A stretch of 64,000 nucleotides of DNA from contig NZ_AUCT01000009.1 of the NCBI RefSeq assembly GCF_000429905.1, forward strand, positions 1-64,000, written 5' to 3'. Below, piece after piece: positions 9,298 through 18,024 of the stretch. The notes beneath the pieces were generated by a model. That model saw nothing but the letters and a program-made list of their open reading frames with translations. It was not told the origin of the DNA and did no database searches. Origin of the DNA: Desulfatibacillum aliphaticivorans DSM 15576 (GTDB lineage Bacteria; Desulfobacterota; Desulfobacteria; Desulfobacterales; Desulfatibacillaceae). The translations under genes and the position numbers were made by a program. Numbering within the stretch: position 1 is the first letter of the stretch; every line of letters starts with the position of its first letter.

Positions 9298-9991
9298 GAA
9301 CACATTTCAACATTGCTTAGGTGAATGGTGGGAAGAAGATGAGGGTAAAGACTATTGCAGAGGGAGGCTAGTCCGGGTTTTCATCCCTCATGTTGATCAG
9401 ACGCCTTCCCAAATGATACCCACGGGCCGTGAAGAACCCACAAATCACGAAAAGGCCCAATTTAAAATTAGCCCGCTGCGCACCCATCAGCAGCAGCCCT
9501 CCCTAAAACTGCCGGTGGCGGCAATGCCAGCCTATCCCGGCGAAGTCCGGGCCGTATATCGAGCCAAGCTCAGGCCAGCCTTGATAGTCGGTCGGGAAGG
9601 TAAAATGGTGGAAAGGACCTTTCGCCAAGGGAAACCCAAATGGCAAACAGCCCCCACCATTCTCGTCGCTCCCTATTATGGAGCCGATGAAGGAGAAAAG
9701 AGATCGGGTTTCAAGCGGGAATTCCTGTTGCGCATTTGCGCCGGAGAATACCCTCAGTTTGTTTGGGACAGCCTGCCTATAGGCTCTTCCACAGATGAAT
9801 CTATTTTAAGGCTGGACCATATACAACCCGTCGGCGCCCATCACGACTCCATCAATCTGACCCAGTTCAGACTGTCTGAACAAGCCCTTGAAGTTATTGA
9901 TGAATGGATCAGATGGCTGCTTTGGGGAGGATGGAAAAAGGATTCATATTTTGACATGATCAGAACGGTCCTAATGGATTTGCCGGGGTAG
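9278..9991 (+). CDS. PemK/MazF-like protein, candidate toxin
   Basis: The 237-residue protein has an N-terminal extension of about 90 residues, then a PemK/MazF-like fold: GEVRAVYRAKLRPALIVGREG, a TILVAPYY strand, and ESILRLDHIQPVG followed by FRLSEQALEVIDEWIRWLL. The GEV..V....RPALIV start and the S...LD.I..V..FRLS..AL..I finish are typical of MazF-type endoribonucleases, which cleave mRNA when freed from an antitoxin. The ATG at 9278 has AAAGG upstream; a longer frame open from 9161 was not used. The overlap with the upstream Panacea-like gene supports a toxin-antitoxin pair, although toxicity is inferred. Confidence 0.6.
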   Translation: MTRKYPENTFQHCLGEWWEEDEGKDYCRGRLVRVFIPHVDQTPSQMIPTGREEPTNHEKAQFKISPLRTHQQQPSLKLPVAAMPAYPGEVRAVYRAKLRPALIVGREGKMVERTFRQGKPKWQTAPTILVAPYYGADEGEKRSGFKREFLLRICAGEYPQFVWDSLPIGSSTDESILRLDHIQPVGAHHDSINLTQFRLSEQALEVIDEWIRWLLWGGWKKDSYFDMIRTVLMDLPG

Positions 9992-10169
9992 AGACTTTTT
10001 TTTCCTGAGGCGCCTGTGAGGATCATCCATGAAGCAGACCTTTGCCCCACTGAAATTGCTCTCTCAAAAATTGCCTCCAGCTTGTTATTTCCCGCCGTCT
10101 GTGCCATAATGAATATAAACAACGTTTTTTATAATTTTATCCGCTCCGCTTGCCTTGGCCTTGTTAAAA

Positions 10170-12107
10170 ATGCGAGTAGCAACTTCTTTAAAAACAACCG
10201 GTTTCGTCCTGGTTTTGTGCATAGTCTGCCTGCTGGCCGGAGTACGCGTTTCAGCCGAGATGGACTGGACGGAGTTGGAGCCCGACGCAGAAGCCGCCTA
10301 TCAAAAGGAATTTCGCGAAAAAACCACCCATTTGGACGGCCTGATCGAAAAAGGCGAATATGTTGCCGCCGTGGAATACGTCTTTGGCGAGGCGGCGCCC
10401 ATGCCCAAGGAGTATCGTAAAAAGGCTGTGGACAATGCCGTGGACGAAATCAGGCGCCGATACGATTCCGGCGAACGCGCAGAGGCGGCTCTGGAAATCA
10501 TGGACCTGGCCATTCGTTTTTCGGACGTCAAGGTGCTCAAAAGGGCCAGAAACCGCCTGTTCGCGTCATTGGCGGAGGACTGGCGGCAAGATGCAAAAAG
10601 CGGGGCGGAAAGCGTTCAACTCCCTGAACAGGCCAATGGCGCCATGTGCGTCCTGGCCCGGGGCTTGACTTCGTGGGGGCGGCGAAATTTCCGCAAGCAT
10701 CCGGACCGGGGCCTGGCCGCCATGGAGTTGGCGCAGTTCTATTGTCCGGAGGGCGCGGACATCGCCTATAATTTGGGAGTAGCCCAATACCGTACCGGAA
10801 GCGTTTCCCAGGCTCGAAAAACCTGGGAGGAACTGGCGGGGGATCGCTCCTGGGACACGGTTTTGCTCTGCAATTTGGGCTGGCTTTGCCTGGAGACAGG
10901 CGACGTGGACCAGGCTGATCACTACGCCATGCAAGCCCTGGCCGCCGCCCCGGATTCCCCGAACGCCATGGCCATCCGTTTGGAAGTGCTGTTCGCCCGG
11001 GGGCAATACACGAATGCCGTGCAGATGGTTTTCGCCAACGAACGCCAGACAACGCCCTGGTATGAAGAACGCGCCGTCGCATATGCGGTTGCAGCAGGTT
11101 GGAAGTCGTTTCAGACCGGAGGAGGACAGGACGCCCTATCAAGCATGGAAAGCCTGGCTGAAGAATTTCCCCAGGCGGAGTCTTTCTCTCAGGCGGCGAC
11201 GACCATGAAGGATGCACTGGAAGGCCGGCCGAAGCATTTGCCCGAGACTGCTCCCTTGCCGCATCTCCGCAACCCCGGAGATCCCATTTATCCCCCGGAC
11301 CATGGCGTAGCGTTCGATCCTCTATCAGTTGACCAGGGACCGAAATTCCGCCGAAAAGAAGACGGCGCCTTCGCCTTGGTTGTGGGCTTAAAAAATTACA
11401 AACACATGATAGGCCCCCGCTACGCCGAAAAAGACGCCCTGATGTTTCGCGACCTGCTGCTCTCCTATATGGGCTTCCCCAATGAAAAGAGGAATATTCG
11501 ACTTAACCTTGGGACGGAAGCCAAATCCGGCGATCTCCGTCAAAACATCGCCTGGCTGGGAAGAAAGGCTTCCGAAAACCCCGGCGCCCTGGTCATCCTG
11601 TACTTTTCCGGCAAAGGCATGCCGGTGTATGCCGAGGACAAGCATACCGTCCTGGATTGCCTGATCATGCCTTATGACGCAGACCCGGACCACCCGGAGA
11701 AAGGCCAGCCTATTTCGCTGTCGGAGATCAAGGAGGCTTTTTCCAACAGCGGCTCCTCCAATGTACACATTATTTTGGATGCAGGCTTTTATGGGGACGG
11801 AAAATCCGTGGGCCTGGGTAAAGGCGTGGTTCCTGCGCCGGTTACGGATCTTTTTGCAGCCAGGGCGTCCATCCTGACGGCGGCGGGCGTGACGCGAGAG
11901 GCGGTGGAGCTTCCTCCTGGCGAGCAGGGGGCTTTCAGCTATTTTTTGTTGGAAGCCTTAATGGGGAAGGGCGATCTAAATCAGGACGGCTGGGTGGACG
12001 CCCGGGAGGCGTTTGACTGGACATCCAGGGAAATGAAGGAGCAAGGCGTCATGCAAATTCCCTATGCGGAAATCAACAACCCTGTGAAACTGAGCAAGGT
12101 GAAATAA
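10170..12107 (+). CDS. Secreted TPR and caspase-like protein with replaced catalytic dyad (pseudo-caspase)
   Basis: The 645-residue protein has a signal peptide (hydrophobic TTGFVLVLCIVCLLAG, then VSAEMDW), a helical TPR-type middle with ADIAYNLGVAQYRTGSVSQA and VLLCNLGWLCLETGDVDQA, and a C-terminal peptidase C14 fold starting at FALVVGLKNYKH. In active family members the dyad lies in FSGHG and DACFSG. Here the equivalents are FSGKG (Lys codon 11613-11615) and DAGFYG (Gly codon 11784-11786), so it should not be a protease. An EF-hand-like loop DLNQDGWVDARE (11973-12008) follows. The start was set at ATG 10170; TTG 10155 is possible. The gene ends two bases before the SUMF-like gene, an obvious pair. 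The role is unknown, perhaps a scaffold or sensor at the cell envelope. Confidence 0.7.
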   Translation: MRVATSLKTTGFVLVLCIVCLLAGVRVSAEMDWTELEPDAEAAYQKEFREKTTHLDGLIEKGEYVAAVEYVFGEAAPMPKEYRKKAVDNAVDEIRRRYDSGERAEAALEIMDLAIRFSDVKVLKRARNRLFASLAEDWRQDAKSGAESVQLPEQANGAMCVLARGLTSWGRRNFRKHPDRGLAAMELAQFYCPEGADIAYNLGVAQYRTGSVSQARKTWEELAGDRSWDTVLLCNLGWLCLETGDVDQADHYAMQALAAAPDSPNAMAIRLEVLFARGQYTNAVQMVFANERQTTPWYEERAVAYAVAAGWKSFQTGGGQDALSSMESLAEEFPQAESFSQAATTMKDALEGRPKHLPETAPLPHLRNPGDPIYPPDHGVAFDPLSVDQGPKFRRKEDGAFALVVGLKNYKHMIGPRYAEKDALMFRDLLLSYMGFPNEKRNIRLNLGTEAKSGDLRQNIAWLGRKASENPGALVILYFSGKGMPVYAEDKHTVLDCLIMPYDADPDHPEKGQPISLSEIKEAFSNSGSSNVHIILDAGFYGDGKSVGLGKGVVPAPVTDLFAARASILTAAGVTREAVELPPGEQGAFSYFLLEALMGKGDLNQDGWVDAREAFDWTSREMKEQGVMQIPYAEINNPVKLSKVK

Positions 12108-12108
12108 A

Positions 12109-13032
12109 TTGGCAAAACGGCTGCTTTCCATAATCGCTTTAGTTTTCCTGCTCCCTATGTTCGCCGTCCCCGCTGCTGCGCATCAGCCGAAGATAGGCAT
12201 GGATCTTTCGTGGAGAATCATATCCAGCAAGGGCGACGCCCCCACCGAGCCCCAGGATAAGCCCGGGGATGTATTTGTAGAGCCGGTCACGGGCATGGAG
12301 TTCGTGTTCATTCCCGGTAAATGCTTTGTGATGGGCAGCACGGAGAAAACCGATCCGGATCGCTATCAGGACGAAGGGCCGGTCCACAAAGTTTGCCTGG
12401 ACGGATTTTGGATGGGCAGATACGAGGTGACCAACGCCCAGTATCATTATTTTCGGCCGGGGCACGACAGCGGGGAATACGAAGGCCATCCCCTGAACAT
12501 GGACGCCCAGCCCGTGGTCAATGTCTCGTGGAAAAACGCCCGGGCTTTCGCCATCTGGCTTTCCGCCCAAAACCAGGGGCAGTACTCCTTTTGGCTGCCC
12601 ACCGAAGCGGAATGGGAGTTCGCCTGTCGAGCCGGAACCGAGACGTCCAGATATTGGGGCGACGATGTTTCCCAAACCTGCCAGTACGCCAATGTGGCGG
12701 ACCAAACCGCCGGGAAGTACTGGCCCTCCTGGAATGTGCACCCCTGCAACGACGGCTTTGCCGTGTCGGCGCCTGTGGGCAGTTTTTCTCCCAATGCATT
12801 CGGGTTGTACGATATGATGGGCAATGTCTGGGAAGCCTGCCAGGATTGGAAAGCCCCCTACCGTCCGGGCGAGCAAGTCAACCCCGCCGGCCCTCAAACC
12901 GGCAAACGCCGCATGGTGCGCGGAGGAAGCTGGGATAATGAAAGCCGGGGCATACGCAGCGCCAACCGCAGTTACGCCACTCCCTCTTTTAAACGCTACA
13001 ATAACGGATTCCGTCTGGTAAGAACCCGATAA
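12109..13032 (+). CDS. Secreted SUMF1/FGE-sulfatase-fold protein
   Basis: A signal peptide (LLSIIALVFLLPMFAVPAAA) is followed by a formylglycine-generating-enzyme-type fold: MEFVFIPGKCFVMGS, EGPVHKVCLDGFWMGRYEVTN, PVVNVSWKNARAFAIWLS, FWLPTEAEWEFACRAG, FGLYDMMGNVWEAC, RRMVRGGSWDN and GFRLVRTR. In true FGE enzymes two reactive cysteines lie in the C-terminal R.A.R region. Here that stretch (GIRSANRSYATPSF) has none, so it is probably a binding or structural member. The start is TTG 12109, with AAGGTG eight bases upstream. It is coupled to the preceding caspase-like gene and precedes the Bat operon by about 110 bases. Confidence 0.8.
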   Translation: MAKRLLSIIALVFLLPMFAVPAAAHQPKIGMDLSWRIISSKGDAPTEPQDKPGDVFVEPVTGMEFVFIPGKCFVMGSTEKTDPDRYQDEGPVHKVCLDGFWMGRYEVTNAQYHYFRPGHDSGEYEGHPLNMDAQPVVNVSWKNARAFAIWLSAQNQGQYSFWLPTEAEWEFACRAGTETSRYWGDDVSQTCQYANVADQTAGKYWPSWNVHPCNDGFAVSAPVGSFSPNAFGLYDMMGNVWEACQDWKAPYRPGEQVNPAGPQTGKRRMVRGGSWDNESRGIRSANRSYATPSFKRYNNGFRLVRTR

Positions 13033-13140
13033 AATTAATTGGGTTGACGCCGCTCAGAATTGCATTAGCTTAATTCTTGGTGGAAACGGGGCCTGTCGGA
13101 AACAGTAGTCTTCAGATCTTTTTTGCGAGGACGGTTTCAA

Positions 13141-14121
13141 ATGGAAATCCAAGAAATCACCCAGGAAGTTGAAAAACAAAATGTGGTAATCCGCCAGGTT
13201 ATGGCGGAGGTGGAAAAGGTGATCGTAGGACAGAAAGACCTGCTGGAACGGCTCATGGTCGGCCTGCTCTGCGACGGACACCTTTTGTTGGAAGGGTTGC
13301 CGGGCCTGGCCAAGACCACGGCCATCAGGACTCTGGCGGCGGCCATTGACGTGGGCTTTCAAAGAATTCAGTTCACGCCCGACTTGCTGCCCGCGGACAT
13401 TTTGGGCACCCAGATCTTTCGGCCGGACACCGGACAGTTCGTCATCCGGAAAGGGCCGATCTTCAACAACATTATTCTGGCCGACGAAATCAACCGTGCT
13501 CCGGCGAAGGTGCAAAGCGCCCTGCTGGAGGCCATGAGCGAGCGCCAGATCACCCTGGCCGGCAAATGTTTTGAGCTGGAAAAGCCCTTTATGGTGCTGG
13601 CCACCCAAAACCCCATCGAGCAGGAAGGCACCTATCCTTTGCCTGAAGCCCAGGTGGACCGGTTTATGTTGAAAATCAACGTGACCTATCCCACCGAAGC
13701 CCAGGAAAAGGAGATCATGAATCGCGTCCGCCAGGGCGTGACCGAAAACGTGTGCTCAGCCGTGTCTTCCCAATCCATTGATGAGGCGAAAAAAGCAGTG
13801 CAGGCCGTGCACATGGAAGAAAAAATCACGGACTACATCATCTCTCTGGTCAGGGCCACCCGCGACCCCGCCGCCTACGGCCTGGATTCTCAAAACCTCA
13901 TACGTTACGGGGCCTCACCCCGGGCTTCCATCTACCTGGGCGCAGCAGCCAGAGCCCATGCGTTCATCAACGGCCGCGCCTATGTAATCCCGCAGGACGT
14001 CAAAGCCATGGCTCCGGACGTGCTTCGCCACCGCATTATGGTCAGTTACGAGGCGGAGGCCGAAGGAATCGACTCTGACCAACTGATTAAAACCTTGCTC
14101 GAGAGGATCGAAGTCCCCTGA
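13141..14121 (+). CDS. MoxR-family AAA+ ATPase of the Bat operon
   Basis: The 326-residue ATPase has Walker A GLPGLAKTT, Walker B IILADEINRAPAK, sensor-1 ATQNPIEQEGTYPLPEAQ and a C-terminal lid. MoxR proteins act as chaperone-like ATPases together with DUF58 and VWA-domain proteins, and it heads such a set here. ATG 13141 with GAGG upstream was used; a TTG six codons earlier is unlikely. The end of the gene is imperfectly duplicated downstream (14156-14200). Confidence 0.9.
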   Translation: MEIQEITQEVEKQNVVIRQVMAEVEKVIVGQKDLLERLMVGLLCDGHLLLEGLPGLAKTTAIRTLAAAIDVGFQRIQFTPDLLPADILGTQIFRPDTGQFVIRKGPIFNNIILADEINRAPAKVQSALLEAMSERQITLAGKCFELEKPFMVLATQNPIEQEGTYPLPEAQVDRFMLKINVTYPTEAQEKEIMNRVRQGVTENVCSAVSSQSIDEAKKAVQAVHMEEKITDYIISLVRATRDPAAYGLDSQNLIRYGASPRASIYLGAAARAHAFINGRAYVIPQDVKAMAPDVLRHRIMVSYEAEAEGIDSDQLIKTLLERIEVP

Positions 14122-14200
14122 CAACTTTGCCAGGCAAGGGCCAGGAGAGTTGTACCTGACCAACTGACATGAAACCTGTTGGAACGGATTGAAGTTCCCC
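14075..14200 (+). repeat. Imperfect duplication of the moxR 3' end
   Basis: The last 44 bases of the coding part (14075-14118, encoding DQLIKTLLERIEVP) recur at 14156-14200 with about 70 percent identity and a one-base shift. The second copy would still read LLERIEVPQ in another frame, followed by a few more codons. The rest of the 104-base gap to the next gene shows nothing else. Confidence 0.7.
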
Positions 14201-14225
14201 AAAATCAAATGATGGCGATGGAATT

Positions 14226-15113
14226 ATGCTGCCCAAGGAACTAATCGGGAAAATTCAAAAATTCCATTTCCGTACACGCTTTTTGGCCAATGACCTGTTC
14301 GCGGGCCAGTACGTGAGCGCCTTTAAAGGCAAGGGTATGGAATTCTCGGAAGTGCGGGAGTACGTCCCGGGCGACGACGTGCGGGACATCGACTGGAACG
14401 TCACCGCCCGTATGGGGCATCCCTACGTCAAGGTGTTCTCCGAAGAAAGGGAGTTGACGGTTCTCTTACTCCTGGATCTTTCGGCCTCCAACCTGTTCGG
14501 GACCTCCAAGCGCTTCAAACGGGAGCTGGCTGCGGAAGTCGCCGGTCTGCTCGCTTTTACAGCCGTACGCACCAACGACAAAGTGGGCGCCATCCTGTTT
14601 TCCGATAAGGTGGAGCGTTTCATCCCGCCGAAAAAAGGCGCCGGCCATGTCTGGGGCTTGATCCGGGATATCTTCTCCCACGAGCCTCAGTCTGCAGCTA
14701 CTAACCTGAGCGCTCCCCTGGATCATCTAAACAAGCTGGTGCGCCGCCACGCCGTGGTGTTTCTTATTTCGGATTTTATGGTTCCTGAGTTCGACCATAA
14801 AACCCAGACCTCCATGTACCTGGCGTCCCGCAAGCACGACCTGACGGCCATCCGAATTCAGGACCCGGCGGAGCGCGTCCTGCCCAACGTGGGGCTTGTC
14901 TGGATGCGGGATCCCGAAACTGGGCAGGCCCTGGCCGTCGACACATCCAACAAGGGCGTTCGCCGCCGTTGGGAAGAGGACGTGGCCCACCGGGACGCCG
15001 AGTTGAAGACCTTGCTCACAAAGTCCGGCGTGGACAGGGTGGAGCTTTCCACGGGCGGGTCCGTGGTTCAGCCCTTGACCGAGTACTTCCGCAGAAGGGA
15101 GGCGCGTAAATGA
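14226..15113 (+). CDS. DUF58 domain protein
   Basis: This is the 295-residue DUF58 partner of MoxR. It has the core signature GMEFSEVREYVPGDDVRDIDWNVTARMG, then a VWA-like segment VLLLLDLSASNLFG. It is soluble, with no signal peptide, and probably docks to the membrane VWA proteins encoded downstream. The stop overlaps the next start (ATGA). Confidence 0.9.
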   Translation: MLPKELIGKIQKFHFRTRFLANDLFAGQYVSAFKGKGMEFSEVREYVPGDDVRDIDWNVTARMGHPYVKVFSEERELTVLLLLDLSASNLFGTSKRFKRELAAEVAGLLAFTAVRTNDKVGAILFSDKVERFIPPKKGAGHVWGLIRDIFSHEPQSAATNLSAPLDHLNKLVRRHAVVFLISDFMVPEFDHKTQTSMYLASRKHDLTAIRIQDPAERVLPNVGLVWMRDPETGQALAVDTSNKGVRRRWEEDVAHRDAELKTLLTKSGVDRVELSTGGSVVQPLTEYFRRREARK

Positions 15114-16084
15114 TGAAACGCTTCCTGAACATTCTGCTTATATTGCTAATCTTCCTGTTTTCGTCCTTGCCCTTGTGGGCGGACGAAATTGCGCCGGCTC
15201 AGCCCTCCTGGAACGCAAAATTTTTATCGGAAAAAGCCGTGCTGGGAGAACCGGTATCCCTCAGCCTGGAAGCCTCCCTGCCTGAAGGCGCCTCCCTTAC
15301 CGATCCGGTGGAAATAACCGGCCTGGATGCCTTGGTGATCCTGGATAAAAAACCTACGGATAAAGGCCTGGATCTTTCCTTGCTGGTCAATTCCCTGGAC
15401 CGCTTTAAAGTCCCTGGTTTCAGCGTGGCTTTCATAAATAAGGACGGAGCCAAGCAATGGCTGGATTTTTCCTCCCAGGAAATTCAGGTGGATAACGGCC
15501 TGCCTGACGATCCCTCCAAGATGCAGCCAAGGCCCATCAAAGGCCTGATTCCCGGCAAGTCGTTTTTCAGCAAATACGCGCCGTGGATCGGAGCCGGGCT
15601 GTTGTTGCTGGCCCTGGCCGCCTTCGCCCTGTGGTTTTATTTGCGGAGCCGCCGCATCCAAACCCTGGAAATCCAGACAGCGGCGCCCCATGAAGTGGCC
15701 CTGGAAAATCTGGACAAGCTGGAGTCGTGGTGGGCCTCCAAAGGCGAGGACAAGGAGGGCTATTTCAGGCTGTCCGCCATTGTCCGGGCTTATATGGGGG
15801 CCATCAGGCCCTTTCCCGCCGAGGAATTGACAACCTCGGAAATCCGGACCCGCATCCAGGAGCGGGAGGATTGGGAAATCATGCCCTTGTTGGAAGAGGC
15901 GGACATGGTCAAGTTCGCAAAGGCCCGTATCGCCGAAGCGACCCGGAAGGAGCACATCGCCATGGCGCGGGATTACGTGAACAAAACCTATTCCTGGATG
16001 GAGGACGTGCAGGAAGTTCAGGCCGAGGTTGTGGACAACGAAGTGAAGCCAAACCCGGCGGATTTCAAAGGAAAGGCGGAGTAG
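15110..16084 (+). CDS. DUF4381-like membrane protein of the Bat operon
   Basis: The 324-residue protein has an N-terminal signal sequence (ILLILLIFLFSSLPLWA), a periplasmic beta-rich domain, one membrane helix (WIGAGLLLLALAAFALWFYL, about residues 163-182) and a cytosolic helical tail with a LTTSEI motif. The same layout occurs in the small membrane proteins between DUF58 and BatA in many Bat operons. It starts ATG-ATG at 15110 behind GGGAGG. Its role is probably to link the VWA complex with the cytosolic MoxR/DUF58 pair. Confidence 0.65.
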   Translation: MMKRFLNILLILLIFLFSSLPLWADEIAPAQPSWNAKFLSEKAVLGEPVSLSLEASLPEGASLTDPVEITGLDALVILDKKPTDKGLDLSLLVNSLDRFKVPGFSVAFINKDGAKQWLDFSSQEIQVDNGLPDDPSKMQPRPIKGLIPGKSFFSKYAPWIGAGLLLLALAAFALWFYLRSRRIQTLEIQTAAPHEVALENLDKLESWWASKGEDKEGYFRLSAIVRAYMGAIRPFPAEELTTSEIRTRIQEREDWEIMPLLEEADMVKFAKARIAEATRKEHIAMARDYVNKTYSWMEDVQEVQAEVVDNEVKPNPADFKGKAE

Positions 16085-16090
16085 GGCGTT

Positions 16091-17017
16091 ATGTTTGAAT
16101 TTGCCTATCCATATTTTTTTCTGCTGCTCATACCCATATTTTTGTGGGCCGGAGTCTCCCTGAAAAAAAGGCCTCCTGCGGTGACCTATTCCGCAGCCTC
16201 CCGTCTCGGGCGGATCGCCGGAAAAAATGCAGAGATACGGGCGCGCATTCCTCTTCTGGTTAGGACGCTCGCCCTGGTCCTGCTGGTGGCGGCCGTCGCC
16301 CGGCCCCAAACCGTGGACGCCTCGCGGGAAATCAAAACTCCGGGCGTGGACATCATCCTGTGCCTGGACGCCTCGGAGTCCATGGCGCAGCCGGACTTCG
16401 CCATAGACGGCCAGCGCGTCAACCGTCTCACCGCCGTCAAAAAGGTTGTCCATGACTTTGTAAAACGCCGGGACACAGATCGAATCGGCCTGGTGGTGTT
16501 CGGCGATTACGCGTTCACCCAGGCGCCGCTGACCCTGGACAAAGGTCTTTTGCTCAATCTCATCGAAAATCTGCGAATCGGCATGGCGGGCCGTAAGACA
16601 GCCATCGGCGACGCCCTGGGCGTCGCCGGAAAACGCATCAAAGACATCCCCGCCATGTCCAAGGTGGTCATCTTATTGTCCGACGGCGAAAACACGGCCG
16701 GAGACATGACGCCTCAAGGAGCGGCGGAGGCCCTGGCCGCCCTGGGAATCAAGATTTACACGATTGGCATGGGCACGGAGCAGGCTGGCTCCAAGGAACT
16801 GGCCCAGATCGCCGTTATCGGTCAGGGAAAATATTACCACGCCTCCAATACGGAACAGTTGGACTCCATCTATAAGGAAATCGACAAGGCCGAAAAAACC
16901 GAAGCCAAGGTTAAGGAGTTCTTTCATTACAAGGAGCATTATCGCTGGTTCTTATTGGCAGCCCTGGCTTTGGTCCTTTTGGAGGCGACCGGGTTGTTGG
17001 GGAGGGCCGTCCCATGA
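16091..17017 (+). CDS. batA: VWA-domain membrane protein, BatA-like
   Basis: The 308-residue protein has two N-terminal membrane helices, a von Willebrand A domain with an intact metal-site motif DASES in ILCLDASESM, the threonine-loop region AIGDALGVAGKRI and the LLSDGENTAG acidic motif, then a C-terminal membrane helix (WFLLAALALVLLEATGLL). Bat proteins are linked to oxygen and envelope stress tolerance in anaerobes such as Bacteroides. Four-base overlap with batB. Confidence 0.88.
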   Translation: MFEFAYPYFFLLLIPIFLWAGVSLKKRPPAVTYSAASRLGRIAGKNAEIRARIPLLVRTLALVLLVAAVARPQTVDASREIKTPGVDIILCLDASESMAQPDFAIDGQRVNRLTAVKKVVHDFVKRRDTDRIGLVVFGDYAFTQAPLTLDKGLLLNLIENLRIGMAGRKTAIGDALGVAGKRIKDIPAMSKVVILLSDGENTAGDMTPQGAAEALAALGIKIYTIGMGTEQAGSKELAQIAVIGQGKYYHASNTEQLDSIYKEIDKAEKTEAKVKEFFHYKEHYRWFLLAALALVLLEATGLLGRAVP

Positions 17018-18024
17018 CCTTTGATAAACTGTGGATACTAAATTTTTTGCTGGCCATTCCGTTGCTGGCGTTCCTGCAAATTCTGGCCAAACGAAGAAGA
17101 AGAAAAAGTCTGGCCGCCTATGCGGACGAACATCTGCTGCCGCGTCTGGCGCCCCTGGAGTCCCGAGCCCGGGCCGTGGTGCGGGCGGTGATGTTCATCA
17201 GCGCAGTCGCCTTGATGATTTTCGCCCTGGCCGGCCCGCAATGGGGCGAGCATTACCAGGAGGTCTCCCGTAAGGGGGTGGACATCATGGTGTGCGTGGA
17301 CATCTCCAACAGCATGATGGTGGAGGACGCCCAGCCAAACCGTCTGGAACGAGCCAAACGCGAGGTGGCGGACCTGATTCGGGTGGCCACCGGCGATAGG
17401 CTGGGGCTGGTCGCTTTTTCCGGCGTGGCCTTCACCCAATGTCCGTTGACTCTGGATTACCAGGCCATTCAAATGTTTTTGGACCAATTGACCGTGGACC
17501 TGCTGCCCTTGCGATTCCAGGGCACCGACCTGGGCGCCGCCATTGAAATGGGCATGACCGCTTTTGATCCCAAGTCTTCCACGGATAAGGTCATCCTGCT
17601 CATCACAGACGGCGAAGACAACGAGGAGGCCGGGCTGAAAGCCGCTGAAAAAGCCTCTGACGAAGGCATTCGCATTTTCGTCCTCGGCATAGGAGATCCG
17701 GCCGGCGGCCCCGTGCCCAGCCTGGACGGCAGCGGCTTCGAAAAAGACGCCGACGGTAAAATAATCCTGTCCAAGCCGGACGAAAGCACGCTGCAGGCCA
17801 TTGCCAATGAAACCGGCGGCGATTACATTAGGTCCGAGGCCGGGGATTTCGACCTGGATCAATTGTATTTCAACGGAATTAAAAAGAAAACCGAAGCCGA
17901 GATTCTAAAAACCGGCAAAATCACCATCCGGGAAGAGCGTTTTTTTATCTTCCTGATAGCAGCGTGGGCGCTGCTGTTGATTGAAGGGGTGCTCCGTGAA
18001 AGAATTCTTGATATCCGTGCTTAG
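17014..18024 (+). CDS. batB: VWA-domain membrane protein, BatB-like
   Basis: A 336-residue paralogue of the upstream protein with the same plan: N-terminal helices, MIDAS motif DISNS in VCVDISNSMM, TDLGAAIEMG, LLITDGEDNEEAG, and a C-terminal helix (FFIFLIAAWALLLIEGVL). The final 29 bases overlap batC, whose ribosome-binding site lies inside this gene. Confidence 0.88.
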   Translation: MTFDKLWILNFLLAIPLLAFLQILAKRRRRKSLAAYADEHLLPRLAPLESRARAVVRAVMFISAVALMIFALAGPQWGEHYQEVSRKGVDIMVCVDISNSMMVEDAQPNRLERAKREVADLIRVATGDRLGLVAFSGVAFTQCPLTLDYQAIQMFLDQLTVDLLPLRFQGTDLGAAIEMGMTAFDPKSSTDKVILLITDGEDNEEAGLKAAEKASDEGIRIFVLGIGDPAGGPVPSLDGSGFEKDADGKIILSKPDESTLQAIANETGGDYIRSEAGDFDLDQLYFNGIKKKTEAEILKTGKITIREERFFIFLIAAWALLLIEGVLRERILDIRA

